A stretch of 37,141 nt of DNA from Thiofaba sp049322715 (GTDB lineage Bacteria; Pseudomonadota; Gammaproteobacteria; Halothiobacillales; Halothiobacillaceae): positions 1-37,141 of the forward strand of contig JBMOQP010000050.1 of assembly GCA_049322715.1 (NCBI GenBank), read 5' to 3'. Positions 25,984-34,156 of this stretch are shown one piece after another. A program made the translations under genes and the position numbers. Within the stretch, counting starts at the first letter, position 1. Each line of letters starts with the position of its first letter. Below the pieces are notes generated by a model. The model was not told the DNA's origin. It was given only the letters and a program-made list of their open reading frames with translations, and did no database searches.

Positions 25984-27240
25984 ATGTCCACTTCCCACGA
26001 AGCCTTTCCGCGCCTCGACGGTGTCATGCACGCCGAGGGCGTGTCCCTCGCGGCCGTGGCCGCCGCCCACGGCACACCGACCTACGTCTATTCGCGCGCC
26101 GCGGTCGAGTCGAACTTCCGTGCCTACGACGCCGCCTTCGGCGCCCATCCGCACCTGGTCTGCTTCGCGGTCAAGTCGAACAGCAACCTTGCGGTGCTGA
26201 ACCTGCTCGCGCGCCTCGGGGCGGGCTTCGACATCGTCTCCGGCGGCGAGCTGGAGCGCGTGCTGGCGGCAGGCGGTGAGGCGGGCAAGGTGGTGTTCTC
26301 CGGCGTCGGCAAGAGCCGCGCGGAGATGGCGCGCGCGCTGGAGGTCGGCATCCGTTGCTTCAATGTCGAGTCCCTGCCGGAGCTCGAGCGACTGAATGAG
26401 GTGGCGCTCGCGCACGGCAAGCGCGCCCCGGTCAGCCTGCGCGTCAACCCGGACGTGGATGCCAGGACCCATCCCTACATCTCCACCGGCCTGAAGGAGA
26501 ACAAGTTCGGCATCGCCATTGAGGACGCCGAGGCGGCCTACCTGCGCGCCGCCGCGCTGCCGGGTCTGGAAGTGGTCGGGGTGGACTGCCACATCGGCTC
26601 GCAGCTGACCGAGCTGCGTCCCTTCATCGATGCGCTCGAGCGCGTACTGGCGCTGGTCGAACGGCTCGCGGCGCAGGGCGTGAGGCTGCACCACCTGGAC
26701 CTCGGCGGCGGCCTCGGCATCCGTTACCGCGACGAGACCCCGCCGGCCCCGGCGGAGCTGATCGGCGCGCTGATGGATCGCCTCGGGCAGACCGGCTACG
26801 AGATCATCGTCGAGCCGGGCCGCTCCATCGTCGGAAATGCCGGCGTGCTGCTGACCCGCGTGGAGCTGCTCAAGCACAGCCCGCACAAGGACTTCGCCAT
26901 CGTCGACGCGGCCATGAACGACCTGATGCGCCCGGCGCTGTATGGCAGCTGGATGGACATCCAGCCGGTCGGGCACCGCACGGGCGATGCGCGCGAGTAC
27001 GACGTGGTCGGCCCAGTGTGCGAGACCGGCGACTTCCTCGGCAAGGGTCGCCGCCTGGTACTGGCCGAGGGCGACCTGCTGGCGATCATGGGCGCGGGGG
27101 CGTACGGCTTCACCATGAGTTCCAACTACAACACCCGCCCGCGTGCCGCCGAGGTCATGGTCGATGGCTCGGCCATGCACGTGGTGCGCGAGCGCGAGCA
27201 CCTGCCCGACCTGTGGCGCGGCGAGCACCGGTTGCCGTGA
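25984..27240 (+). CDS. lysA: Diaminopimelate decarboxylase
   Basis: A 418-residue PLP enzyme of fold type III that makes L-lysine from meso-diaminopimelate, the last step of lysine synthesis. The PLP lysine is K64 in CFAVKSNSN. Other marks are SGGELERVLAAG, HIGSQLTEL, the phosphate-binding LDLGGGLGI, EPGRSIVGNAG and the C-terminal GPVCETGDFL with the catalytic cysteine. Length is normal. It follows the lptM-like gene and repeat E. MprF, which uses lysine (as Lys-tRNA), starts about 40 bases downstream. Confidence 0.97.
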   Translation: MSTSHEAFPRLDGVMHAEGVSLAAVAAAHGTPTYVYSRAAVESNFRAYDAAFGAHPHLVCFAVKSNSNLAVLNLLARLGAGFDIVSGGELERVLAAGGEAGKVVFSGVGKSRAEMARALEVGIRCFNVESLPELERLNEVALAHGKRAPVSLRVNPDVDARTHPYISTGLKENKFGIAIEDAEAAYLRAAALPGLEVVGVDCHIGSQLTELRPFIDALERVLALVERLAAQGVRLHHLDLGGGLGIRYRDETPPAPAELIGALMDRLGQTGYEIIVEPGRSIVGNAGVLLTRVELLKHSPHKDFAIVDAAMNDLMRPALYGSWMDIQPVGHRTGDAREYDVVGPVCETGDFLGKGRRLVLAEGDLLAIMGAGAYGFTMSSNYNTRPRAAEVMVDGSAMHVVREREHLPDLWRGEHRLP

Positions 27241-27282
27241 TCGCTCCGCTGGGTCTTGGACGATTGAACCTGAGTGCAGCGC

Positions 27283-29913
27283 ATGCAGCACCCTGAGTCG
27301 GTTTCATCGCCTGAAGTGAAGGCGGTGCGACCGGACCGCCTTGACCGGGTGCGGGCGCTGTTCGCGTCCAAGTGGCTGATGCCGACAATCACCCTGGTGC
27401 TGTTCGTGCTGGCGGTGATGGCGATCTACCAGCTCCTGCGCGAGATCCACCCGGAGCAGCTGTGGGCCGAACTGCGTGGCGTGCCTCCCGTCAGCCTGCT
27501 GCTCTCCCTGCTGTTCATGGCGCTCAGCTTCGTGTTCATGGTGGGCTACGACGCCTCCGCCCTGCGCTACATCGGCAAGAGGCTGCCGTGGCGGACGGTG
27601 GGCCTGGCCTCGTTCACCGGCTACGCCTTTTCCAACACCATCGGCATGGCGCTGGTGTCCGGCGCCTCGGTGCGCTATCGCATCTACGTCGAGGCCGGGC
27701 TGGACGGCATGGACGTCGCCCGGGTGGCGGCCTTCTGCGCGCTGGCCTTCGGCATCGGCGCGCACGTGGTGGCGGCGATGGGGCTGGCCTGGCAGCCGGA
27801 GCTCGTGGCCGAGCGGCTCGGCTGGACGGCGGAGTCCCTGCGGGCCGCCGGCATCGCCGGCCTGCTGCTCGCGGCAGGCGTGCTGCTGTGGCTGATGGTC
27901 AGGCCGCGCACCCTGACCCTGTGGCGCTGGCGCATCGACCTGCCTGGCTGGCGTCTGAGCATGGCGCAGCTCGGCATTTCGCTGGTCGACATCCTGTTCG
28001 CCGGGGCCTGCCTGTACGTGCTGCTGCCGGAGGGCAGCGTCCCGTTCGGCGCCTTCATGCTGGTGTTCGTGGTGGCGATGGTGGCCGGGGTGGCCAGCCA
28101 TGTGCCGGGTGGACTCGGCGTGTTCGAAGCGGTCATGCTCTCCGCCCTGCACAAGCATGTCCCCGCCGAGCAGCTGACCGCCGCGCTGGTCCTGTTTCGC
28201 GGCATCTACTACCTCCTGCCGCTGGTGCTGGCGTCCACCCTGCTCGCCTGGCGCGAGATTTCCGGCCCGGCCCTGCCGGCGCTGGCGGTGGCGCGCCAGC
28301 TCGGCAACTGGAGCGCGCGGGCCGCGCCGATGGCGATGGCGGGGCTGAGCTTCCTCGCCGGCCTGATCATGCTGGCCTCGGCGGCCACCCCGGCGATGCC
28401 GGGGCGGCTGGATTTCCTCGAGGCCGCGGTGCCGCTGATGGTGGTCGAGGTCTCGCACGTGCTGGCGGGGCTGGTGGGGTTGTCCCTGCTGATCCTCGCC
28501 CGGGGGCTGCAGCGGCGCCTGAACGGCGCCTACGCGATGACGCTGGCGCTGTCGGCGGTCGGCATCGTGCTCAACCTGGTCAAGGGGGTCGATTACGAGG
28601 AGTCCATCGTCCTCGGCCTGGTGGCCCTGGCCCTGTTCGCCAGCCGCAAGGAGTTCTACCGCAGCACGCGCCTGCTCGACTCGCCCTTCTCGGGCGGGTG
28701 GCTGGCCGCCGTGGTCGCCGCGGCGGTGGGTATGCTGGCGGTGACCTTCTTCTCCTTCAAGCATGTCGAGTACGACCCCCTGCTGTGGTGGCAGTTCGGA
28801 TTCGACCAAGACCTCGCGCGCTCCCTGCGCGCGACGCTGGGCGTGGGGCTCGGGGTGGTCCTGCTCGGCCTGACCTTGCTGCTGCGCCCGCCGGCCCGTG
28901 TGCCGCACGAGCCGAATGCCGCCACGCTCGCGCATGTCGAGGCCATCGTCCGCGCCCAGGACCGGGCCATGGGCAACCTTGCGCTGCTCGGAGACAAGTC
29001 GATCATGCTGAGCGAGGAGGGCGATGCCTTCCTCATGTTCGGCAAGCGGGGGAGCAGCTTCATCGCCCTGGGCGATCCGGTCGGGCCGCCCGCCGTGGCC
29101 GAGGACCTGGCCTGGCGGTTCCGCGAGCTGGTCAGCCGGGAAGGCGGCAGGGTCGCCTTCTATCAGGTGCGGCCGGAAAGCCTGCCGCTTTATCTCGACA
29201 TGGGCCTGATGCCGCTGAAGATCGGCGAGGAGGCCGTCGTCATGCTTCCGCGCTTCAGCCTCGAAGGCAAGCAGGGGGAGGACAACCGCCTCATCCTCAA
29301 CCGCGGCAACCGGAAGGGGTTCGAGTTCGAGGTCGTCCCGGCGGCCGGGCTGGACGATGTGCTGGAGGACTTGCGCAGGGTCTCCGACGACTGGCTGGAA
29401 AGCCGCAAGGCGCGCGAGAAGCGCTTCTCGCTCGGGGCCTTCGATCCGGCTTACCTGCGCCACTTCGACGTCGGCGTGCTGCGCCTCGAGGGACGGATCA
29501 TCGCCTTCGTCAGCATTCTGCGCACCGACACCCGCGGCGAGGTGGCGCTCGACCTGATGCGGCATGTGCACGCTGCACCGAAGGAGACCATGCGCTTCCT
29601 CTTGCTCAAGCTGGTGCTGCATTTCAAGGAGGCCGGTTACCAGCGCTTCTCGCTCGCCATGGCCCCCCTGTCCGGACTGGAGGACCATCCCTATGCCCCC
29701 GTCTGGCAGCGCATCGGCGCCATGGTCTACAACCTGCCGCCGAGCCGGGTGGGCAACTACAACTTCCAGGGGCTGCGTCAGTTCAAGGACAAGTTCAACC
29801 CGGTCTGGGAGCCGCGCTACCTCGTCACCGAGGGTGGCCTGCAGCCAGCGGTCATCCTGACCGACGTGGCGGCGCTGGTGGCGGGGGGCGTGCGCGGGGT
29901 GCTGGGCAAGTGA
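27283..29913 (+). CDS. mprF: MprF, lysyl-phosphatidylglycerol synthase/flippase
   Basis: An 876-residue bifunctional membrane protein. The N-terminal ~500 residues hold about 13-14 predicted helices (flippase part, with GGLGVFEAVML-like glycine motifs). The C-terminal ~330 residues are the DUF2156 aminoacyl-transferase domain (FGKRGSSFIALGDPVG, FYQVRPESLPLYLDMGL, YNFQGLRQFKDKFNP). MprF moves lysine (or alanine) from tRNA onto phosphatidylglycerol and flips the product outwards, lowering the negative surface charge and sensitivity to cationic peptides. I chose ATG 27283; GTG 27274 is possible and neither has a strong ribosome site. The stop overlaps the next start (GTGA), so translation is coupled. 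Confidence 0.93.
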   Translation: MQHPESVSSPEVKAVRPDRLDRVRALFASKWLMPTITLVLFVLAVMAIYQLLREIHPEQLWAELRGVPPVSLLLSLLFMALSFVFMVGYDASALRYIGKRLPWRTVGLASFTGYAFSNTIGMALVSGASVRYRIYVEAGLDGMDVARVAAFCALAFGIGAHVVAAMGLAWQPELVAERLGWTAESLRAAGIAGLLLAAGVLLWLMVRPRTLTLWRWRIDLPGWRLSMAQLGISLVDILFAGACLYVLLPEGSVPFGAFMLVFVVAMVAGVASHVPGGLGVFEAVMLSALHKHVPAEQLTAALVLFRGIYYLLPLVLASTLLAWREISGPALPALAVARQLGNWSARAAPMAMAGLSFLAGLIMLASAATPAMPGRLDFLEAAVPLMVVEVSHVLAGLVGLSLLILARGLQRRLNGAYAMTLALSAVGIVLNLVKGVDYEESIVLGLVALALFASRKEFYRSTRLLDSPFSGGWLAAVVAAAVGMLAVTFFSFKHVEYDPLLWWQFGFDQDLARSLRATLGVGLGVVLLGLTLLLRPPARVPHEPNAATLAHVEAIVRAQDRAMGNLALLGDKSIMLSEEGDAFLMFGKRGSSFIALGDPVGPPAVAEDLAWRFRELVSREGGRVAFYQVRPESLPLYLDMGLMPLKIGEEAVVMLPRFSLEGKQGEDNRLILNRGNRKGFEFEVVPAAGLDDVLEDLRRVSDDWLESRKAREKRFSLGAFDPAYLRHFDVGVLRLEGRIIAFVSILRTDTRGEVALDLMRHVHAAPKETMRFLLLKLVLHFKEAGYQRFSLAMAPLSGLEDHPYAPVWQRIGAMVYNLPPSRVGNYNFQGLRQFKDKFNPVWEPRYLVTEGGLQPAVILTDVAALVAGGVRGVLGK

Positions 29914-31364
29914 GGAGTAGGTTCGGGATCGCCCTGCTGGCGGGGATGCTCGGGGTGGGGAGTGTCATCGCGGCCGAGCCCCTGCCGACCCGCGAGTGGG
30001 GCACCCTGTCGATCAGCCTGCCCGAGCCGGGCGAGGGGCAGGGTGTGGCGATCCTGTTCACCCCCGCCGCGGGGCCGGCGGGGCCCGATCTCGAGGCTGC
30101 CGAAACGCTGCGCGCCAAGGGGCTGGCCGTGGCGCTGGTCGATACCGGGGCGTTGCTCGACTGGGCCCGGCAGGGCGAGGGTTGCCTCGACCTCGCCGGG
30201 GTCGGCCAGTGGCTCAGCCAGACCCTGCAGCAACGCATCAAGCTGCCCGAGTACCGTCCCGCCCTGCTGGCCGGGCGCGAGGAGGGGGCCTGGGTCGTGC
30301 ATGCCCTGCTGGCGCAGGCGCCCGAGGGCGTGTTCGCCGGCGGCTGGAGCGCTGGCTTCGTGCCGGGCAACCCGTCGGGGCGGACCCTGTGCGACGTGGG
30401 CGTGGTCGGGCCGGACCGCCATGTCGCGCCAGATACGCCGCTGCATGGCTGGTGGCGCGTGGGGGATGAGGATTCGGTGGGTTTCGATGCCGCGCGCTAT
30501 GCCCGCCAGGCGGCCCTGGCCAGCGGTCGTCCCGTCCCCGAGCCTCTGCTCGGGCCCTATGCGGCGGGAGTTGCCGAGCTGCTTACGCCCATGGCTTCCA
30601 ACATCGTTGCCGGGAGCAACGATGGAACGCGGGCTGACGCCAGCTTAACGCGAAGCTGGCGTCAGCCCGCGCTAAGCGTTCCCCGAAGGGCTGGTCACAT
30701 GGATGTGACCAGCAGCGTGGAAGGACCGGCGGACATCCCGGTGGTCGAGGTGGCGCGCCACAGCGCGTCCGGGGTGCTGGTGATCTTCTATTCCGGCGAT
30801 GGCGGCTGGCGCGACATCGACCGCAGCCTTGGCGATGCCCTCGGCCGCGATGGCTATGCCGTGGTCGGCGTTGACACCCTGCGCTATTTCTGGGGCAAAC
30901 GCGAGCCGATGGGCGTGGCCCGTGACCTGGACCGGCTGGTCCGGCACTACCTCGAGGCCTGGGGGCTGAACGAGGTCGTCCTGATCGGCTATTCCTTTGG
31001 CGCCAACATCCTTCCGTTCGCCTACAACCGCCTGCCTGATGCGACCCGGGAGCGGGTACGCATGGTCACCTTGCTCTCGCCTGAACTCGCCACCGACTTC
31101 GAGGTGCACCTGGCCGGTTGGCTGGGGCAGCAGGCGTCCGGGGAGGCGGCCATGCCGATCCTGCCCGAGGCGAGCCGCATCGACCCGAGCCGCCTGGTGT
31201 GCGTGTACGGCGAGCAGGAGGCGGCCACGACCCTCTGCGCCCAGCCCGGGCTGGGGGCGGCACGGCTGATGCGCCTGCCGGGCGGGCATCACTACGATGG
31301 CGACTACGAGGCGCTGGCGCGCAGGCTCATCGAGGCCTTGCAGCAAGTGTCCGTGCCGGAGTGA
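29910..31364 (+). CDS. AcvB/VirJ-family hydrolase with in-frame repeat insertion
   Basis: A 484-residue predicted periplasmic protein. An N-terminal signal peptide ends near VIAAEPL. An N-terminal alpha/beta-hydrolase-like domain lacking a clear nucleophile (to about 230) is followed by the VirJ domain, which has FYSGDGGWRDID, the nucleophile elbow GYSFGAN with S362 and the C-terminal GGHHYDGDY holding the likely histidine. AcvB of Agrobacterium is reported to hydrolyse lysyl-phosphatidylglycerol, which fits its GTGA overlap with mprF. Residues about 231-268, between the two domains, come from mosaic repeat F. The GTG start at 29910 is set by that overlap and by GTGAGGAGT. Confidence 0.85.
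   Translation: MRSRFGIALLAGMLGVGSVIAAEPLPTREWGTLSISLPEPGEGQGVAILFTPAAGPAGPDLEAAETLRAKGLAVALVDTGALLDWARQGEGCLDLAGVGQWLSQTLQQRIKLPEYRPALLAGREEGAWVVHALLAQAPEGVFAGGWSAGFVPGNPSGRTLCDVGVVGPDRHVAPDTPLHGWWRVGDEDSVGFDAARYARQAALASGRPVPEPLLGPYAAGVAELLTPMASNIVAGSNDGTRADASLTRSWRQPALSVPRRAGHMDVTSSVEGPADIPVVEVARHSASGVLVIFYSGDGGWRDIDRSLGDALGRDGYAVVGVDTLRYFWGKREPMGVARDLDRLVRHYLEAWGLNEVVLIGYSFGANILPFAYNRLPDATRERVRMVTLLSPELATDFEVHLAGWLGQQASGEAAMPILPEASRIDPSRLVCVYGEQEAATTLCAQPGLGAARLMRLPGGHHYDGDYEALARRLIEALQQVSVPE
30600..30714. repeat. Mosaic hairpin repeat, copy F (inside the AcvB-like gene)
   Basis: Three consecutive perfect or near-perfect hairpins: CATCGTTGC-CGGGA-GCAACGATG (30602-30624), a long one with arms GGAACGC..GGGCTGACGCCAGCTT and its complement around loop AACGCG (30624-30682), and CTGGTCAC-ATGGAT-GTGACCAG (30691-30712). 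The block 30675-30694 is the exact reverse complement of 34021-34040 in copy G. The frame of the host gene stays open through the whole element. Confidence 0.88.
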
Positions 31365-31390
31365 GAGCCGCGGCCTGACCATCAACTAAT

Positions 31391-31408
31391 GCCCTCATCG
31401 GGCCTTTC
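31391..31408 (+). terminator. Weak terminator-like hairpin after the AcvB-like gene
   Basis: GCCC-TCATC-GGGC followed by CTTTCC, 27 bases after the stop. The stem is short and the T-run poor, so this is only a possibility. Confidence 0.3.
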
Positions 31409-31478
31409 CATGTGCTCTCCGCCCGCAGCGCGACTATGATCCGCGCCATCCCTTTCCTGATTCCGTACGAGGTCGTCC

Positions 31479-32570
31479 ATGGATGCCCCCCTGTCGTTGC
31501 TGCTGGTGGTCCTGCTCATCGCCCTGGTGTTCGGCGCGGCCGCCCAGTTTTCCCGCGTCTGCCTGCCGGGCAGCCTGCGCGATTGGGTGATCGGCCATGA
31601 CCGTTCGCGTCTGTCGGCCTACCTGGTCGCCATCGGCGCGGCCGTCATCACCACCGGCCTCGTGCAGGCCCTCGCCGGCGTCGACCTGAACGACACCAAG
31701 CCGCCCTACCGCAGCCCGCAGTTTGCCTGGGGGCGCTACCTGATCGGCGGCTTCATCTTCGGCGTGGGGATGGTGATGACGCGCGGTTGCCCGGCGCGCA
31801 ACCTGGTCAAGCTGGGGCAGGGCAACCTGCAGTCCCTGCCGGTGCTGGTCGTCATGGCGCTGACCGCCTACGCGATGACTCGCACTTCGCTCTATGCCGA
31901 CTGGTTCCTGCCGTGGGTGGGCGGGCTGTCGGTCGACCTGACGGCGTTCGGCATCGCCCACCAGGACCTCGCCAGCCTGCTCGGCGGGGGAGCGGGCATG
32001 GCCCTCGCCATGGCGCTGGCGATCGGGGCCGCCTTCCTGCTGTTTGCCGCGCGCCTGCTCGCGCCGCTGAAGGGTGGGGTGGTGTGGCTAGGGGCGACCC
32101 TGGTGGGGGCGATGGTCGCGGCGGCCTACTGGGTCACCGGAGGTCCGCTTGGGCAGAAGGCCCTGGAGGCCGCCGAGCTGATGGACACCCCGCCCGAGGG
32201 CCTGGGCACCCAGTCCTTCACCTTCAGCGCTCCGCTGGGTGATGTGGTGCATTACCTGGGCAACCCGGCGGCGACCTCCGCCATCACCTTCGGCGTGGTG
32301 GCGGTCGCAGGCGTGCTGTTGGGGGCCTTCGTCAGCGCCGTGGCGCGGCGCGAGTTCAGGCTGCTGTCCTTCGGCAACGCACGCGAGTGGCTTGTCACCC
32401 TGGGCGGTGCGGTGCTGGTTGGCGTGGGCAGCGTGCTGGCCATGGGCTGTACCGTCGGCCACGGCTTCAGCGGCATCGCCACCCTCGCGCTCGGCTCTTT
32501 CCTCGCCCTGATGGCCATCGTCGCGGGCGGGGTGACGGCGCTGAAGCTCGGCGCGGCACTTAATAAATAA
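31479..32570 (+). CDS. YeeE/YedE-family (TsuA-like) sulfur compound transporter
   Basis: A 363-residue polytopic membrane protein with about nine or ten predicted helices. It has the cysteine-bearing motifs of the YeeE/YedE (DUF395) family: SRVCLPG near residue 28, TRGCPARNLVKLGQGN near 105 and MGCTVGHGFSGIATL near 325. In characterised members such as TsuA, the cysteines pass thiosulfate across the inner membrane. The actual substrate here (thiosulfate or another sulfur compound) is inferred. Its neighbours downstream are glutathione-linked redox genes, but 572 bases of repeat-rich DNA separate them. Confidence 0.88.
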   Translation: MDAPLSLLLVVLLIALVFGAAAQFSRVCLPGSLRDWVIGHDRSRLSAYLVAIGAAVITTGLVQALAGVDLNDTKPPYRSPQFAWGRYLIGGFIFGVGMVMTRGCPARNLVKLGQGNLQSLPVLVVMALTAYAMTRTSLYADWFLPWVGGLSVDLTAFGIAHQDLASLLGGGAGMALAMALAIGAAFLLFAARLLAPLKGGVVWLGATLVGAMVAAAYWVTGGPLGQKALEAAELMDTPPEGLGTQSFTFSAPLGDVVHYLGNPAATSAITFGVVAVAGVLLGAFVSAVARREFRLLSFGNAREWLVTLGGAVLVGVGSVLAMGCTVGHGFSGIATLALGSFLALMAIVAGGVTALKLGAALNK

Positions 32571-32572
32571 TG

Positions 32573-32910
32573 AGAAATTCCATCCCTGGAATTTTTCAGT
32601 TCGGCTGAACCCTCCTCTCATGCCCTTGCAGCACCCCTGCCGCAAGGTCCTTCGGACCTTGGCGTCCGAGAGCACCGCGAAGTGAATTTTCTCGAGGGCC
32701 GCACCCGCAAGGGCTTCCGGCATGGATGTCGGCTCTCGACGGCCGTACCCCGCAGGGGCTTCGGCCATGGATGGCCGAAGGGACTTCGATGCGGGACCAT
32801 GGGGCCGAGAGGAAGGACCCGCGTTTGCCTCCGCGATCAACGACTTATGTCGTCGCTCGCTTTGAGGCATCCATGCCCCAAGCAGGAATCACTGAATTAC
32901 TCCTGCGGTT
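32573..32910. repeat. Mosaic hairpin repeat, copy D (after the sulfur transporter)
   Basis: The gene-free stretch 32571-33142 begins with this element. Hairpins: AAATTCC-ATCCCT-GGAATTT (32575-32594, followed by TT, terminator-like), AAGGTCC-TTC-GGACCTT (32644-32660), an imperfect CCGGC-ATGGAT-GTCGG near 32720, CTTCGGCC-ATGGAT-GGCCGAAG (32759-32780) and an imperfect TTGAGGC-ATCCAT-GCCCCAA (32862-32881). Its blocks run in the opposite orientation to copies A and B (GGCCGTACCCCGCAGGGGCTT here, the complement there). From 32910 to 33142 I see only the regulatory region of the next gene. Confidence 0.78.
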
Positions 32911-33024
32911 TCCTTGGGGCGCGCCGTTAATCCAGCCCCTTGCGACAGGCGCGCTAGCGATTCGCCGGGGTTGCCCCGCATCTGGATGGCGGAGCCCCGG
33001 TGGAGGCCTTCTTCGTTCGCGTTG

Positions 33025-33061
33025 ATAGTCATTTGCTATGGATTGGGTGTTGAATTTCAAT
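33025..33061 (+). promoter_or_regulatory. OxyR-like site upstream of the peroxiredoxin-glutaredoxin gene
   Basis: ATAG-N7-CTAT at 33025-33039 has the spacing and ends of an OxyR half-operator (consensus ATAG-N7-CTAT repeated with seven bases between). The expected second half at 33047-33061 matches poorly (GTGT-N7-CAAT). It lies about 105 bases before the start of a gene type often controlled by OxyR. The local sequence is AT-rich compared with the window. No convincing -35/-10 pair was picked. Confidence 0.45.
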
Positions 33062-33142
33062 TTCCTTCTATGGGTGGCGGTGCGTAATCTCGCAGCTGTG
33101 CCCGATGGCGGGCATCCATGACCTAACCAGTGCGAGGCAACC

Positions 33143-33877
<735 letters not shown>

Positions 33878-33907
33878 CCGGAACCTGATAGGGTCGAATT
33901 CAAGGAA

Positions 33908-34126
33908 GCGTTGCACCATTCCAGCCACGGAATGGTGCAACTTGGCGCGTCGCGGTACACGCCCGCGACGGCCTGCACGCACAATGACCTGCGTCATTGT
34001 TGCTGAGCACATCCTTGTGCCCAGCCCTTCGGGGAACGCTTTGCGTTCCATCGTTGTTCCTACAACAATTTTCGCGTTGGGCATCCATGCCCCAAAACTC
34101 CGGGCTGTCCGCGCGGGTAGCCCGAC
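33908..34126. repeat. Mosaic hairpin array, copy G (eight hairpins between Prx-Grx and gor)
   Basis: Consecutive stems: GTTGCACCATTCC/GGAATGGTGCAAC (33910-33941, 13 bp), CGTCGCGG/CCGCGACG (33948-33970), ACAATGAC/GTCATTGT (33981-34000), GCACA/TGTGC (34007-34020), GGAACGC/GCGTTCC (34033-34049), GTTGT/ACAAC (34053-34066), TTGGGC-ATCCAT-GCCCCAA (34077-34095, one bulge) and CGGGCT/AGCCCG (34101-34124). Together they take up most of the 279-base gap. Part of it is copy F inverted, minus the long hairpin. Confidence 0.88.
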
Positions 34127-34156
34127 CATTCCCGACGCATGCAAGAGGATGCAGAG

